64,000 nucleotides of DNA from Oreocharis arfaki. Its lineage: Eukaryota; Chordata; Aves; Passeriformes; Paramythiidae. The stretch lies in assembly GCA_013398015.1 (NCBI GenBank), contig VZRR01012727.1:2161231-2225230 (forward strand), written 5' to 3'. The stretch's first letter is position 1. Each line of letters begins with the position of its first letter. Below, in pieces: positions 1 to 11,765 of the stretch. Position numbers and translations under genes: made by a program. The notes under the pieces are model-generated. The model searched no databases. It worked only from the letters and a program-made list of their open reading frames with translations, and was not told where the DNA came from.

Positions 1-1800
1 AAAATATCTGTCTCTGATTTATTGCAATTTTAAACACTCAGGAGCTGTAAATTACTATTATTTGGACACATTTTTCTTAGCTTCCTTCTTTAATTCAATG
101 GCTATTTAAAGTAACTAGTCTTTTTTTTTTTTTCTGAACCATACTTTTGTTTGGACTCATATTTGCCATATTGCTAAAATCTGGAGTAGAATTTCTTTGG
201 ATCTTGCATGAGCTTGAGAAGAAAAATGAGCTGAAGTGGAGGGCGGCTGTTTCCCTGCTGCTTGGATGTGAACAGCAGGGCTGGGTGGGGCACTAGAGGT
301 TCCCCCCCTCCAGGCTGGGGAACTCGTGTGTGTGGGTCACAGGAACAGGAGAGGCTGCATTCCTCTTCCTGGCTCCAAGCACCAGGGGTGCGCCCCAGCC
401 CGAGCCTGAGATGCAGAACCAGGTGTAAAATTGCCAATACAGCTTTCACCTGCATGTGAACCGGTACAGGCTGTGCCCCAGAGTCTGTGGGAAGGGGAGA
501 AGGACTTTCCACCTTCCACCGGCCTCAGGGATCTCTAGGGACCACTAAAATTACTGCTACTCTTAGCAGAAAGAAACTTTATGCATTTTTTATACAACAG
601 GAGAAGAAATGTAAAAGGACAAATGACTCAAGGAGATGGGTAGAAGTTCCTGCAGATTCATACTGTACTGAACAATTTAAAATTATATATAACATTAGGA
701 AACCATGACCTTCATCTGTCTTTATTTTTTTGTAATAAACTGAGGATAATTTTAATATGTGTTCAGCTACTCACAGCAATTTTAAAATGACAGAAGTTCT
801 GTAATTAAAAAAGTGATAACAGGGCGAACTATAATGATATTTTAGAACATACTTGTGGCAACCCCCTGGTAGGCTATAGCTTGTCTAAATATAGGAACTA
901 ACATAAGAAGTTCCCATGCTCTGTGTCAATGACATAATTACACTTCAGATTTCATAAAAATAAATCACAATTGTACCTCTTTCAAGTCATCAGAATGTAT
1001 GGCTTGTGTTTATAGCACATAGTTCAAATTCTGACTTCTTGTTTTGACTTCTAAAATAATGTTATCTTTTTTCTTTTTTTTTTCAGATATTTTTATGCAT
1101 TAGAATTTCCCCTAAACTGAAATTTTGAGTGATGATCGTTTTGAACATGTACTAGAGCTCAATTTTTACTTGATACACCATGGGTCTCCTTTCTCATGGC
1201 CTAAAATAAGGGGGAAAGGAAAAAATATATGAAAATAAGCTGAATATGTCTTTATCTTACATTGGGAAACTGACCTGCCAGGCTTCCTAACCTGTGACAG
1301 GGTTGTTATAATGTAAAACTAAAGTATTTTCTTTCTCGTGTGCTTCATTTTGAAATATTTAAAGCATTCAACTCAAAAAGCTGACTAAAAAAGTTCAGTC
1401 CCTGTATTGTATTTTAGCAGTAATTTGGTTGGTTAAAAATGAAAGGTAGGTGATATCTGGCCAGTGCTAAGATCATTAAATAAATTAACTAGAGAGTATT
1501 TCCATAAAGTGGGGGAGACAGGGCTTTGAAGACCAAGAAATAATGAATGCTACAGTATACTTCTGGCATTTCTTTATCTCAGTGTCTAAGATTTTGTTTT
1601 CTTACCAAACGCTTGACACCATGAATAACTTTGTACATTTTTATAGGATATATTTAAGCCAAAATAGAAGATGCTGGATCTCCTTTCTGCCACAAATTTG
1701 CAGAAGAAGAGGGTCTCATGGCTGTCACAGTAGTGTTCAAGCAGCAGTACCAGAAAACTCTCGCCCAAACCCAAAGTGTGCTCCAGGCCCATCCCTGAAT
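1..1800. other. AT-rich non-coding stretch
   Basis: No gene is recognised. There is a poly-T run near 121-133. A long pyrimidine tract ending in CAG at 1066-1086 resembles a splice acceptor, but the frame after it closes within about 14 codons. A 217-codon ATG-started frame begins at 1543 and runs into the GC-rich repeat region downstream. It matches no family I know and is treated as chance. Confidence 0.6.
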
Positions 1801-2680
1801 TTGTCAGGTGTTTGCTCCATTAGGGCTGCAGATCAAGGGTCAGCAGGACAGCGGGGAGGAACCAGGCCCTGGAAAAGGGACAGGGAGGGAAGGGCAGGTG
1901 GGGCGAGAGGAGGGAGGAACCCGTCCCTGGGAAGGGGAAAGGGAGGGAAGGGCAGGTGGGGCGAGAGGAGGGAGGAACCCGTCCCTGGGAAGGGCAGGTG
2001 GGGCGAGAGGAGGGAGGGCAGCGGCACCGAGATGCTGCAGTGCAGGGCACTGACGCTAATCCTTCCTGATGGGCTGGCCGGGCCGCTCCGAGTGGGAAGG
2101 GCTGCCCTCTCCCACCTCGAGTTATGTGTGAAGCTGTCTGAAGCAGCCCTGGAGAAGAAAAGAAACGCCGAGCGTTCTGTTCCCCCCTCCAGCTAGGTTT
2201 CAAGCACCGATATTCCAACAGCTACGTGAGAGGCGGGCACTCTGAGGGACGGCTGTGGCACTGCCGGGCTCCCACAGCCGTGTGCCAGGCAGGCAGGGCG
2301 GCGTTCCCCTGCCGTGCGTGTGGGCCGGAGGAGGCTGCAGTAGCACGGAGGTGCGGGGGAAGGCATCTGAAGGCTGCAGGGAGCCCTGCACTTCCCAGGC
2401 CAGGCGCAGAAGAGAAGGACTGACGGTGTTGCAGGGTGCTGCTGCCTCTCGGCACCAGTCCCCGCTGTGGCAGCAGGGGCAGAGGCCATCCCCCCCAGGC
2501 CGCCTTTGCGGGGCTTACAGCTGCTCGCAGTGTGGCTGAGCGTGCGCACGTTTCACGAGTTGGGCTGCTGCAGTGAACACAACACCGCATTAATTCTCTT
2601 TAAATCTAAACGGCCCTTTTGGCCCTCTGGGTTTCGACGAGGAAACAGAACAATAAGACAGCGAATTTACCCTCCCTTTC
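1800..2680. promoter_or_regulatory. GC-rich, CpG-containing tract (possible CpG island)
   Basis: This is about 0.9 kb of clearly higher GC than its flanks. CpG dinucleotides are scattered through 1990-2650, most obviously around 2225-2370 and 2540-2650, while the surrounding AT-rich DNA has almost none. The left part is a minisatellite. In birds such a tract can be a CpG-island promoter, but I see no first exon, TATA box or clear transcription start. A plain GC-rich repeat-driven tract is equally possible. Confidence 0.35.
1853..2020. repeat. GC-rich minisatellite, 58-bp unit
   Basis: A purine-rich unit containing AGGGCAGGTGGGGCGAGAGG starts at 1891, 1949 and 1991, with a partial, more diverged copy before it. 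The first spacing is 58 bp. The second is 42 bp, consistent with a 16-bp internal deletion. Copies are nearly identical, which suggests recent expansion or homogenisation. Neither spacing fits a simple coding repeat: 58 is not a multiple of 3, so successive units are read in different frames by the open frame that crosses them. Confidence 0.88.
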
Positions 2681-4267
2681 TTTTTTTCCTTTTTTTTTTT
2701 CAAACTTGGGTAAAAATGTCATCGAAATTTTCAGACCACTGGAGATAGTTTTCGACTGTCAGCTTCATAATACCAGCAGAGTTGCATGTTATACTGCTGC
2801 TAAATAAAAATGAAGACAGAACACTAGTTATGTTCTGGGCATGGCATTTTAAAATTAACTTTTAAAAAAACCCAAGTTTGGCTGAACTTAGATCTTGTTT
2901 TCGTGTATCTTTGCTATGGAGGGACCTGGAAACAGTTTTTTTTTACTATAATTGTAAAAAATGAAGTAAATACTGTGAAAAAGCAGATGCTATGTAGCTT
3001 CACTAAGAATTTTAGGTGGAATTTGACCGAAGTCTTACTGCAATTTTCCTGCATGTGCCATACCAGTCTGTTCTGGCAAGTTTGCATTTCTCTTGCCAGC
3101 AGGGTTTGGGAGAGAGTAAATCCACCTTACAGAGGTGAAGTTGAAGGAAATGCCATTCAGGCCTCCATGCAGTCAACCCAGAACTGTTTGCATGGTGCAA
3201 ATTGAGTTGCTCTTAACCCTGCGATATTCTGGGACTGTGCAAAAAATGCCTGTCTGTCATGACAATCAAAAATCCAAAACTCGAAAAGCAAGTTGCAGTT
3301 GGACTTTCAAAGTAACCCAGAAAGTTTTAGACACTATCTGGAAAACTCTTTGGAAGTTTTCCTAACTAAAGCTGAGTTGGGGTTTTTTGGGGAGTGTTTT
3401 TTTGGTGACATCGTTTAAAAGCAAAGCCATTAGGAAGTGGGTCAGTTATTTGGGTAGCATCACTTATGTGATGTCCCAAGTGCATTGAAGAAGTATTTTT
3501 TCTCATAGACTTTCTGAAAAAGAAATGCAAAAGTCACTGAAGAAGATAAAGCTCTTTTTTTATTGCAAAGAAAGAAGAGAAATTAGGAGGGTGATTCACA
3601 AAAGAGTCTGAATATAGATTTCTAAGGCCATAATAAATATAAAGCTGCAGGATTCATTGACCAAGATACAAGGACATGGTTCTCTCTCATTTTATAAACA
3701 TGTTATCTGTAATGCCAGAATGATTATTAGCTGAAAGTCAATGTTCTTTCCTTGACCAAAGATTGGATTAATGTTTGTTCTGGAATGATCAGTGCTTTGC
3801 ATTCTGGTACATACTGAGAACAGCAAAATTTGCTAGCATTTAAATAAAATTGAGCTGCAGAAATGCAATACTTGGAACAGACAGGTTAGATGGATGTTTG
3901 CTACAGCATTTGTTGTTCTGTCCATCTGCTTGAAGATAATCAGCTACATTAAATTTACAGCAGACATCTCTACTCTCATTCCTTGCTGGCAATGTGGAAA
4001 TAATTTATAGAAGTATGGGGAGCATCTTTTGTACTAAAATTATTTGCTCATCCACTACTACCTTAGGGAAAATCATGAAAATGGAGGACGTAGAAATAAA
4101 CTAAATGAAGTAAATAAAAAGACTAGGTATGAATTGCATAGGATACATATAGCTATATTTATACTGCAGAAAAGAGTCAGATTTAATCCTCATTGTTTTA
4201 AGCAGTAAATGAAAATATGACAACACTTGAAATAATGAATTCTCTGTACAGGACTATATTATTTTAC
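2681..4267. other. AT-rich non-coding stretch
   Basis: A T-rich run lies at 2681-2700. Otherwise this is unremarkable AT-rich sequence with short frames only. No repeat family, exon or RNA gene is recognised. Confidence 0.6.
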
Positions 4268-4398
4268 CTCATTAACAAAAACAAACAAAAAACCTAAACC
4301 AAACAAAAACACAAACAAACAAACCCAAACACAAACCCAAAAAACCAAGCCACCAGAAATAGGGAATTATCTTTCTGAAAGATTTTTAAATGTTTCTT

Positions 4399-4448
<50 letters not shown>

Positions 4449-4486
4449 CANNNAAAAAAAAAAACCAAGAAAACAAACAAACCAGC
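4268..4486. repeat. A-rich low-complexity tract with assembly gap
   Basis: CAAA/CAAAC-type simple repeat (about 4275-4345) is followed by unique sequence, then an uninterrupted poly-A run of roughly 45 bases (4402-4446), three N bases and more poly-A. The apparent 104-codon minus-strand frame with a polyphenylalanine run is a product of this tract. Confidence 0.92.
4451..4453. other. Sequence gap (3 N)
   Basis: Three undetermined bases sit inside a homopolymer A tract. The true length of the A run is probably uncertain because of sequencing slippage. Confidence 0.98.
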
Positions 4487-4689
4487 AAATCCCTTACTTC
4501 TGAAATCCAGGGAGTGCAGATGCACTGTCTCTTAAACAGTGTTAAATAATGATAGTAATAATATAAATTAGTGACTCTGAGACTAAAAGAGGACAAAAAG
4601 CCAAGCATTTGTTTCCTCTTTCTTTCATCACTTTCCTGGAAGGCATTACATCAGCTTTTCTTCCTCACACTCTCACTTCAATACCTCTG

Positions 4690-4990
4690 CTGGCAGAAGT
4701 CAGCCTGAACTTGCAGTGTCCGGGAGGAGGGTGGCCACAGCGGTGGCACCGGGGCTCCCCGTGTGACCCAGCTACCCACGCTGCCAGCTGATGTGTGACA
4801 CGCTGCAGGGTGCACCCCTGTGCCCCGGGTGCCAGGCAGTGGCACGGCGCTGTTCCGTGGGATCAGCCCCTCTGCCCGTGTGGGGCTGGTGGGCATCTGC
4901 GCTGGGCACAGGGGACGGGCAGCTTCCTCTGCAGAACCTCCCGGTACAGCTGGGGTGGCCCACCGCAGAAATAGCGTTGGTTCTGGAAAA
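4690..4990. other. GC-rich patch, no gene recognised
   Basis: About 300 bp of GC-rich sequence with a few CpGs, flanked on both sides by AT-rich DNA. Several overlapping short frames exist on both strands, as expected for stop-poor GC-rich DNA. None resembles a known protein. It could be a degraded repeat or a regulatory element. Confidence 0.45.
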
Positions 4991-6780
4991 TCAATCGGAA
5001 GGAGTCAGGGTGAGAACGGTTGAGAGAGAATGTGGTGATTTTTTGAGGGAGGGAAGAATTCAAGGAGAGTTAAAAGTGATTGTTAAGGCAAAGTAAAATG
5101 GGAAGCAGCTTGATAGTACACGAGGGATTGTTTATTGCAATTTGCTAATTCAAGTTGATATTTAAATATCTTAGGGTGTTGAAGGAGTTAAAAAATAATG
5201 GACAGAGCAGTCAACCCTGTACAATTGCATGAAAACCCAGTTACACCAACAAGAAGCTGCTCTCAAATGCCAAGCCTGCAAGTAGTCTAATTTGAAATGC
5301 TGGTTAGACGCCATGGGGCTGCTGTTTGCACGCTGACTGGCTGGGCGTCAGTGATTTTTTCTTACTCTGTGCTGTGATAGTAGCTAATAAATGGATTATT
5401 TTCTTAGCAATCTTTAAGTTCAGTTATTGGGATGCTGGAGGCGGACTGTTCTTGCAGGAAGTCTGTCAGCCCTAGAATTTGTTTCCCTGTTGGTTTGTCA
5501 GAGCTATTCTTTTGACCTTCAAGGTGCAGAACAGGGTTCATCTATTCACTCAAGCTTTTGCCTGAGGAGAGGAGACTGAGGGAAATCAAGCCTGTTCTTG
5601 GATCACAGTCTATTTGGCTTGACGTTGTCAGTAAGTGTTATATATCACTGTAAATGTTTACTTAGCCTGTTGGTGAAGCACACTTTATAAGATGAAGGAT
5701 ATATAAAAGCAGTGTGGATATGTGTAAAGAGGGAGACAGTTAAATGGCACTAGGGCAGAACAAAGAAATGAAAGAAATTAAATGCATTGGGGTGGATTAC
5801 AGGAAAATACATCTGCACTGGGGTGGACATTGGCAATTGTTTTCTACGATTTTTGGAGACTAAAATGCATCTACTAAAATGGAAGACTCTAGGTTTTCAT
5901 TAAATTGTGTTGTATATGGATATGAAAATATGCATTTTGATTTAAAATATAACACTGAAAGTTGCATGGCAGGAGTGATATTTACAGAAGGTTGATCTGC
6001 TCACCCTTAGTGTGTAGACCACTTGAAAGGAAAAGCTGAGCATGGAAATGAGGAAAGGCCTAGAGCCAAGGGGCAGTGGGTGTCTGTTTTTCCAGGCTGT
6101 TGGTGCTGTGCCCCAGCTGCTCACAGGCAGTGGAGCTTCTGAATCCTTTGCATGGCAAGGCTGACTCCAGCTTCCCTGTACAGAAGGGCTCCCTCTGTGT
6201 TACCTGTAGGACTACTGAGAGCCCGAGATTTTTTGGTTAAGAAGCTGTTGTGTAGTGTTATGTTGGATAAAAAGAGGTCTGTCCCATGGGCATTTACTTG
6301 CGTGGATAGATATTCACATTTTTAAAGTTTTAAATAAGTAGCTTTTACAGATGTGGTAGGTGGTCATGTTTATAATTCTCAAATTATCTTCAAATTTCAA
6401 GCTGTCTGGAATGTCTTGCCTGAAAACCTTGTACCGACAAAAGCTGGAGTTTAAATCAAAACCAGAAGTTTTGTCTAGTAAAAGTAGTAATTAATTTTTT
6501 TAGATGGGAATTTTCTTTTAATTGTAACTTTTGCTCTGTTTCTGCTTGGAAATTAAATAATGAAAGGCTAGATCAAAATTAACCAGAAATTTCCTGGGGG
6601 AAAATTGTTAAAAATACTCCCATTTTTGGGCAGAAGGAGGAGCTGCATTTTCTGGCAAACTTTTCCTACAAATGTTTTATAAATCTGAAAGGAGGTATTG
6701 TGGAATTAAAGAAGGAAAAGAAGTCTTTCCCTGCTTTTACAAAAGACGTTGAAAAAGCAACTTCTCATTCCAGGGCCTTT
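4991..6780. other. Non-coding stretch
   Basis: No exon or repeat family is recognised. A 14-bp perfect palindrome (GATATTTAAATATC) lies at 5157-5170. The rest is ordinary AT-rich intergenic or intronic sequence. Confidence 0.55.
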
Positions 6781-6784
6781 TCCC

Positions 6785-7035
6785 TGACCCGTGCCCAGCA
6801 AAGGCAGCGTGCGAGCCGGGCCCAGCGGAGCTGCGCTTCCCCCCAGCAGAAGCTCTCAGGCCGGCCCCAAGCCCCGCCGAGCCCGAGGGGCGATGCGAGC
6901 GCCGCCCCCGCAGCTGCCGGCAGAGCCCTCCTGCGCTGTCCTGGAACAGCCTTTCTGCTCTCACTGCGGCACATGAGGAACCTCGCTCTGCTCCCGTGCA
7001 GGCCGAGGCGGGGGCAGCTGTGCGATGGCAACCAG
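6785..7035. promoter_or_regulatory. Small CpG-rich island
   Basis: About 240 bp contains roughly 20 or more CpG dinucleotides (counted by eye), densest at 6865-6925, in a window that is otherwise CpG-poor. GC content is very high. The sequence returns to AT-rich immediately on both sides. It is shorter than a standard CpG island but could be a small promoter or unmethylated regulatory element. A 127-codon plus-strand frame crosses it but starts at GTG and looks like nothing known. A donor-like GG|GTAAAA sits at its end near 7080. Confidence 0.45.
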
Positions 7036-7089
7036 CACGAAGTGATGCAAATGCTCCTTTCCGCTTACTGTCCCTCAGGGTAAAAATAG

Positions 7090-9904
7090 AGCACGGCAGG
7101 AGCAGCCTGCTGGCTACACCAGCTGAGAGTGGGTGAGAGGGAGTGAGAGAGATTTTGCGAGTTTGGGGTTTTTTAAATAATAATTCCTAGAGACTATAGA
7201 AGTCAGCTTACGTGTCAAATTTCTGAGAAATTATTTTTATGAATAAATCTGGTCAATATAAACTTTGTACCCATCCCCCATCCGATGCATTTGTTGCAAA
7301 ACCTCATCTCTGAACATGCCTTCAAATGTTCTGAAAGTGCGGATCTGAGCATCCTGGTTATTGCTAACATATAATGTTGCTTAAAAAATAATAATTTGCC
7401 ATGAAATTCTGTAGGCAATGTGTTAGGAAAGGAATTAGAAAATACAGTGAGTAAGAAATAGATTAGCTTGGGCTATTATAACCAACCTAAATTTTTTAAA
7501 TGGCTGTCCAGTTTATCTCTCCTGCAGCTGCATCAGACCTTGTAATGGGATTAGGCTTTTCCTTAAAATCTTTTTTTTTTTTCAGAGCCATACATTTCTG
7601 GCAGGGAATAGTATTCCAGTTATCTCTCCCAAAGAGACGATGCACTCTAATATAAAAGCAAAGAGGGGCACCTATAAGGACTGAGTCCGAGTGTGAGCTC
7701 ATTTCAGTGGGATGGGAAGTGGTGCTCAGTGTCTGCCTTGCACAGCAGGATGGTCCTCATTTTGCTTAGACACAAATGCTGTTACTGGGATAACTTTGTG
7801 GCTTGGTATTGGCCTGGATGAATGCTACAGAAATCCCATCTCCTCACTAAAAGAGAAGAAGGAATTCACTGTTAAAAAAAGAAAAAATCCTATGCTTTGT
7901 CAGCTCTGACCTGAATAAGGACATGAACTGACCACAAGTGCCCAGTAAACCGCTAGTGTTAAGATATTCCCAGAAGGATGGAATTCCTGTAGTTCAGCTT
8001 TTCAGTGACCTCAGCTGTTTAAATGACTGCCGCACTCTATTTGTAAGTTTTCCCAGTAAAAGGAGCTTTCTCATTGTGGAGCATCCTGACATAGCTGATA
8101 CCCAGAATCAGGGGATCAGTTGCTGACAAACAACTGCTTACACTGGTAATGAAAAAGCAGAAAGAGGGATAGGCTCTGTGAGTAAGCAACAGTTGCTGAT
8201 GCTGCTGAGGGTATCCCCAGAGAGACCTGCTCTATCTAGCATATGGAATATAGCTGGGATACAGTCAGCTTGGTCTAGTAAGGCATTTATTTCTTTGAGA
8301 AAGTCAGCTCAATGCACCTGTGATAGCTGTGCATAGCATGGTTTGCATCCTGGATGCATGGAAAGCACACAACACTCTGCAGACACTCAGCATTTAGTGG
8401 ATACAGAGGCCTTTCCTGTGCTTCCAAAGGGATCTGCCAGGGTCACATACAGAGCACTGAGAACAGTGCTGTCATTGCTCTTAGTGATTTATTTTGCTCC
8501 TGATTTAAGCAGGATTATGAATTGAGGTTAAATTGTACATCTCTTTAATCCCTATTGTGGGTAGTTTCAGGACAGATATGCATGTGTCAGGAATTCTTAG
8601 CAGAGTCTGTGTTTAACATGGATGAGAGCAGAGAGGGCTGCACTGCACAACCTGCTCCAAAGACAAATTGAGAAGTGTTGAGTGGGCTTGTTCCCCGGCA
8701 CGACCTGGGTAATCCTCTGTAGGTGTGGCACAGTTTTTCCTGCCAGCCCAGCATGTCTTTGGGAGGCTGTCCTAAAGCATGATTAACAAAAGCCATTTTT
8801 CTGTGTTGCACCATTTTTCAGTGTTTCTGCCTGAAATTTAAGCAGGATTTGAAGTGAATGCCTATTAATAAGGAAAAGGGTTTTAATCCATCTTTTACAA
8901 TTATTTAAATATATGTCAATAAGTAATATATGGGATACATATGTGTATCTATGCATCCACACACTCCAATGGGTGTATTTGTCCCTGCTGTTGCGGCCAC
9001 TCCAGTTCCAGGAGTAACATCTGCCGAGGGTCACAGTCTGGCTGTGGCAGCTGGGCTGACCCTGAGTGACTGTGCCTGGCACAAGTCCGAGTGGGAGTGG
9101 GGCAGGGCAGCACGGGGTCACGCTGGGCCATACCAAAAGAGGTTACAATATAATTACCTGTGACTTTCACTCCTCTGTGTTATGTGTTGAAACCAGGCAT
9201 GGAATGTGCTTTGAAAGTTCTTTTGTGTTTGTTGAACACAGCAATATGCAGGCCCTTATGCATTAAGCATGACAATCTGGTTTTCAAATAGATGCTGTCC
9301 TGAATTTATAAGTCACAGTCATCCTTCCTCCCCACGCATATGTGCAGAAAACACTGCTGTGGGGTGAGGTAGAGCCTCAGATTTAAGGTTTGTCTTTTTT
9401 TTCTTTTTTTTGTCCTGTTATGTGGCTGATTCCTGTGTAAAATAGTTGTATTGAGTAAACATGATGCTGAGTGTGCCCCAGGTCACCTAGACTCTGCTAA
9501 GACATCAAATTACGACTTCCATGAACAACACTTGCATTGGATTGGGTTGCTTCCAGTAGAAAAAGAACTGATAATGTAGGTTCCCAGTCTCCTGGGAGTT
9601 CATTTTATGACCTGTCTTTCTGCAAGCTAAGAGGTGTTTGTCTTGTGTCCGTATGATTGTAAATGAAAAAGCATACTCTGTGCTCTGCTCCAGCCATATA
9701 AACAGAAACACAGACACAAGTCTTTATTGAGCTACAGTGAGCTGTTCAGCACAAAATTGAACTCCAGCCAACTCCACCTCTCAACACTGTATTAAAAACA
9801 GCTCAGATCCGGTTTTACATTTCCCTATTAGACTTGTGTTGGGATTACACGGGCTAAAAGCAAATGGAAGGGGAAAAAAATCACCTTGAGGTTCAGACTT
9901 TCAG
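7090..9904. other. Non-coding stretch
   Basis: Nothing assignable is seen. An acceptor-like run of T followed by CAG lies at 7571-7585 without a convincing exon after it. The GC content rises locally near 8980-9130. Frames are short. Confidence 0.55.
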
Positions 9905-10492
9905 TTAACCAATAAAAAAGAAGGAGGCACCTAGGCAGGGAAAAGACATCCACAGGAGTCTTCTGCTAGAAAAACGTTGAAAACTGGGAGTAAGAGAATT
10001 TGAGTGCTCACTGTGAATAAGAAGCAAATAAAGTACTGGGGATGGCAGGACAGTGAAAATATGAGGGTGAAAACTGAAATCCTTCGAGAGCTGTCTCTGA
10101 AGAGCTGCTATTGCTGCAGAAGAGTTCCAGGGGCTGTGAAGAGAAGTGGAATTAGTCACATGCATTGCTTGAGCTGTTTGGCCCATTTGCTGCCAGACCT
10201 GTCCATCCTCTTGTGAAGGAGGCAAGCGCTCCAGGAAGGGAGAGATTTTTGATGTGACAACTTCAGTCAATAAACTGTTCAGCAGGCAGAACTCAGGGAC
10301 GTGGTTGACTCCTCCATGAGGCTCTCTCCAAATGTTTGATAAATTATAGTGTGTTTTGGGAAGTTCTGCAGCCTGGACCACAAAGCATGTCACCTTGTTT
10401 GAGTTGGTTTGTAAAAAAGATAACCCAGGTTGGATGAAAAAGGACTCTTGACCTAAACTTTGATCTAGAATGGTTTTGCTAGTTAGGAGCAA
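9905..10492 (-). other. Stop-free minus-strand frame, unrecognised
   Basis: This minus-strand frame stays open for 195 codons but begins at TTG. The first in-frame ATG lies about halfway along, so the ATG-started frame is only about half that long. No signal peptide, membrane array or motif is apparent, and I recognise no family. No acceptor precedes it on the minus strand. On the plus strand, AAG|GTAAGAG at about 10491-10499 is a good splice-donor match, so the sequence could equally be a plus-strand transcribed exon. Most likely it is a chance open frame. Confidence 0.12.
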
Positions 10493-11380
10493 GGTAAGAG
10501 GATGGAAACAACATTTTTTACGGCCTTTTCTTTTTGTTAGTTTTTTTTTTTTTTTTCAATTTCCAGTAAATAGAAAGATAAAAGTACTAGTCACAAGGAG
10601 TGGTGACTGTTCTCATTTTTTCAGGCCAGAAGAAAAGAGAAGCTGTTAGTAGAAATGCAAGAAAACTCATAGTTGGGAGAGATGTGACATAATTTTTAGG
10701 CTAAAGTGCAAGATTTAAAAAACCAGGCAGCTAAATTTTTGCATTCTAATTACTGTCCTTACTGTCAAAATGAGTAACCACCAGGTACTCCCCCAGTGAT
10801 CAGTAGTTTTTACAATTAAACTATCCAAATAATGGAGTTTGAGTCTAGCATAAGGTTGTCCATATAAAATCAACAAAGAAAGCCTGTTCTGGAGACTCAG
10901 TTACATGTCTGGCTTCTTGAGGGCAATTAGCCTAAACAATTTTCCAAGTTATCTGAAACTACACTGTCATAATTTACAGGAAATCCAACACATTTCAGAA
11001 ACTCTCAGGTATCATCAAAATGGAATGAATCTGTTACTGGATGAGGGGCTCTGGAAAAGAAGTTGTCAAAGCCAAGGACTTTCAAAGGTTCTTTTAGGGA
11101 AGCAGGACATGCCAGAACTTCAAAAGCTGCTCAGGCTAGAGGCTGTACGAAAAAAGGAGAGTTATTTTCCTGCACTCATTTCTCTATTTATATTTAGAAT
11201 ATTCTTGTCATCAATAATTAACAAAGGTTAACACAGGATTAACACAGGATTTCCCCTCTTACTGATATTCAGAACAGTCCACACTGCATTTGAAAATTTG
11301 ATTTGGTTTGAATATTGTCAGGGTTCTACACAAGGCTGCAGCACAGATTTGTTCCTTCAAATATCATTAAAGAGGACTTG
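10493..11380. other. Non-coding stretch
   Basis: A 16-base poly-T run lies at 10541-10556. A 108-codon plus-strand frame at 10905-11231 is polar and resembles a coding frame superficially, but it has no clear splice signals or family resemblance. No repeat is recognised. Confidence 0.45.
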
Positions 11381-11765
11381 TTGAGGCTGTAATATTTATT
11401 AAACAGTTTAAATCCTCCAATTTCATAAACAAATGCTCTGGTGTCCTTTTTCATTTGGGTGTAGAAGCTCCTCGTATTCAATTGTTAATTGAAATCACTT
11501 CGCTTAGTGACCCCCAGGCAGCCTTGATGCACTGCATCCGTGACTTCTGATTGTGAGACCAGAAGTCAAAAGCAACAAAGGATAATTATCTTATTTCTAG
11601 TCTTTGTTTTAATTTGTAATTTTGAACTTAAGTGCTTCCAAAGTTGCCAGACAACAGCGCTGTTGCCTTTTTAATTGCCTAATGTGAGAAATGTTTGCCA
11701 AGTGCCGTGGTAACGGAAGAAATACTGCAATTTAGTGGTTAATAAAAGCCTTCTGTAATTTAGCT
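11380..11765. promoter_or_regulatory. Candidate conserved non-coding element
   Basis: The composition is balanced, with no simple repeat and no coding frame. It contains several homeodomain-like ATTA/TAAT cores and an RFX X-box-like half site (GGTAACGG at about 11708-11715). This texture is common in conserved vertebrate enhancers, but conservation cannot be seen from one sequence. Confidence 0.2.

Noticed and set aside
1066..1130. Strong pyrimidine tract plus CAG resembling an exon start
   Set aside because: The frame in register closes after about 14 codons and no matching donor or conserved motif is seen.
1543..2196. 217-codon plus-strand ATG frame
   Set aside because: It crosses a minisatellite whose 58-bp period changes reading frame each unit, has no recognised domain, and GC-rich DNA has few stops by chance.
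4294..4608. 104-codon minus-strand frame with polyphenylalanine
   Set aside because: It is a translation of a poly-A low-complexity tract that also contains a gap.
6700..7083. 127-codon plus-strand frame over the CpG island
   Set aside because: It starts at GTG, is arginine/alanine/proline-rich as expected from GC-rich DNA, and matches no family.
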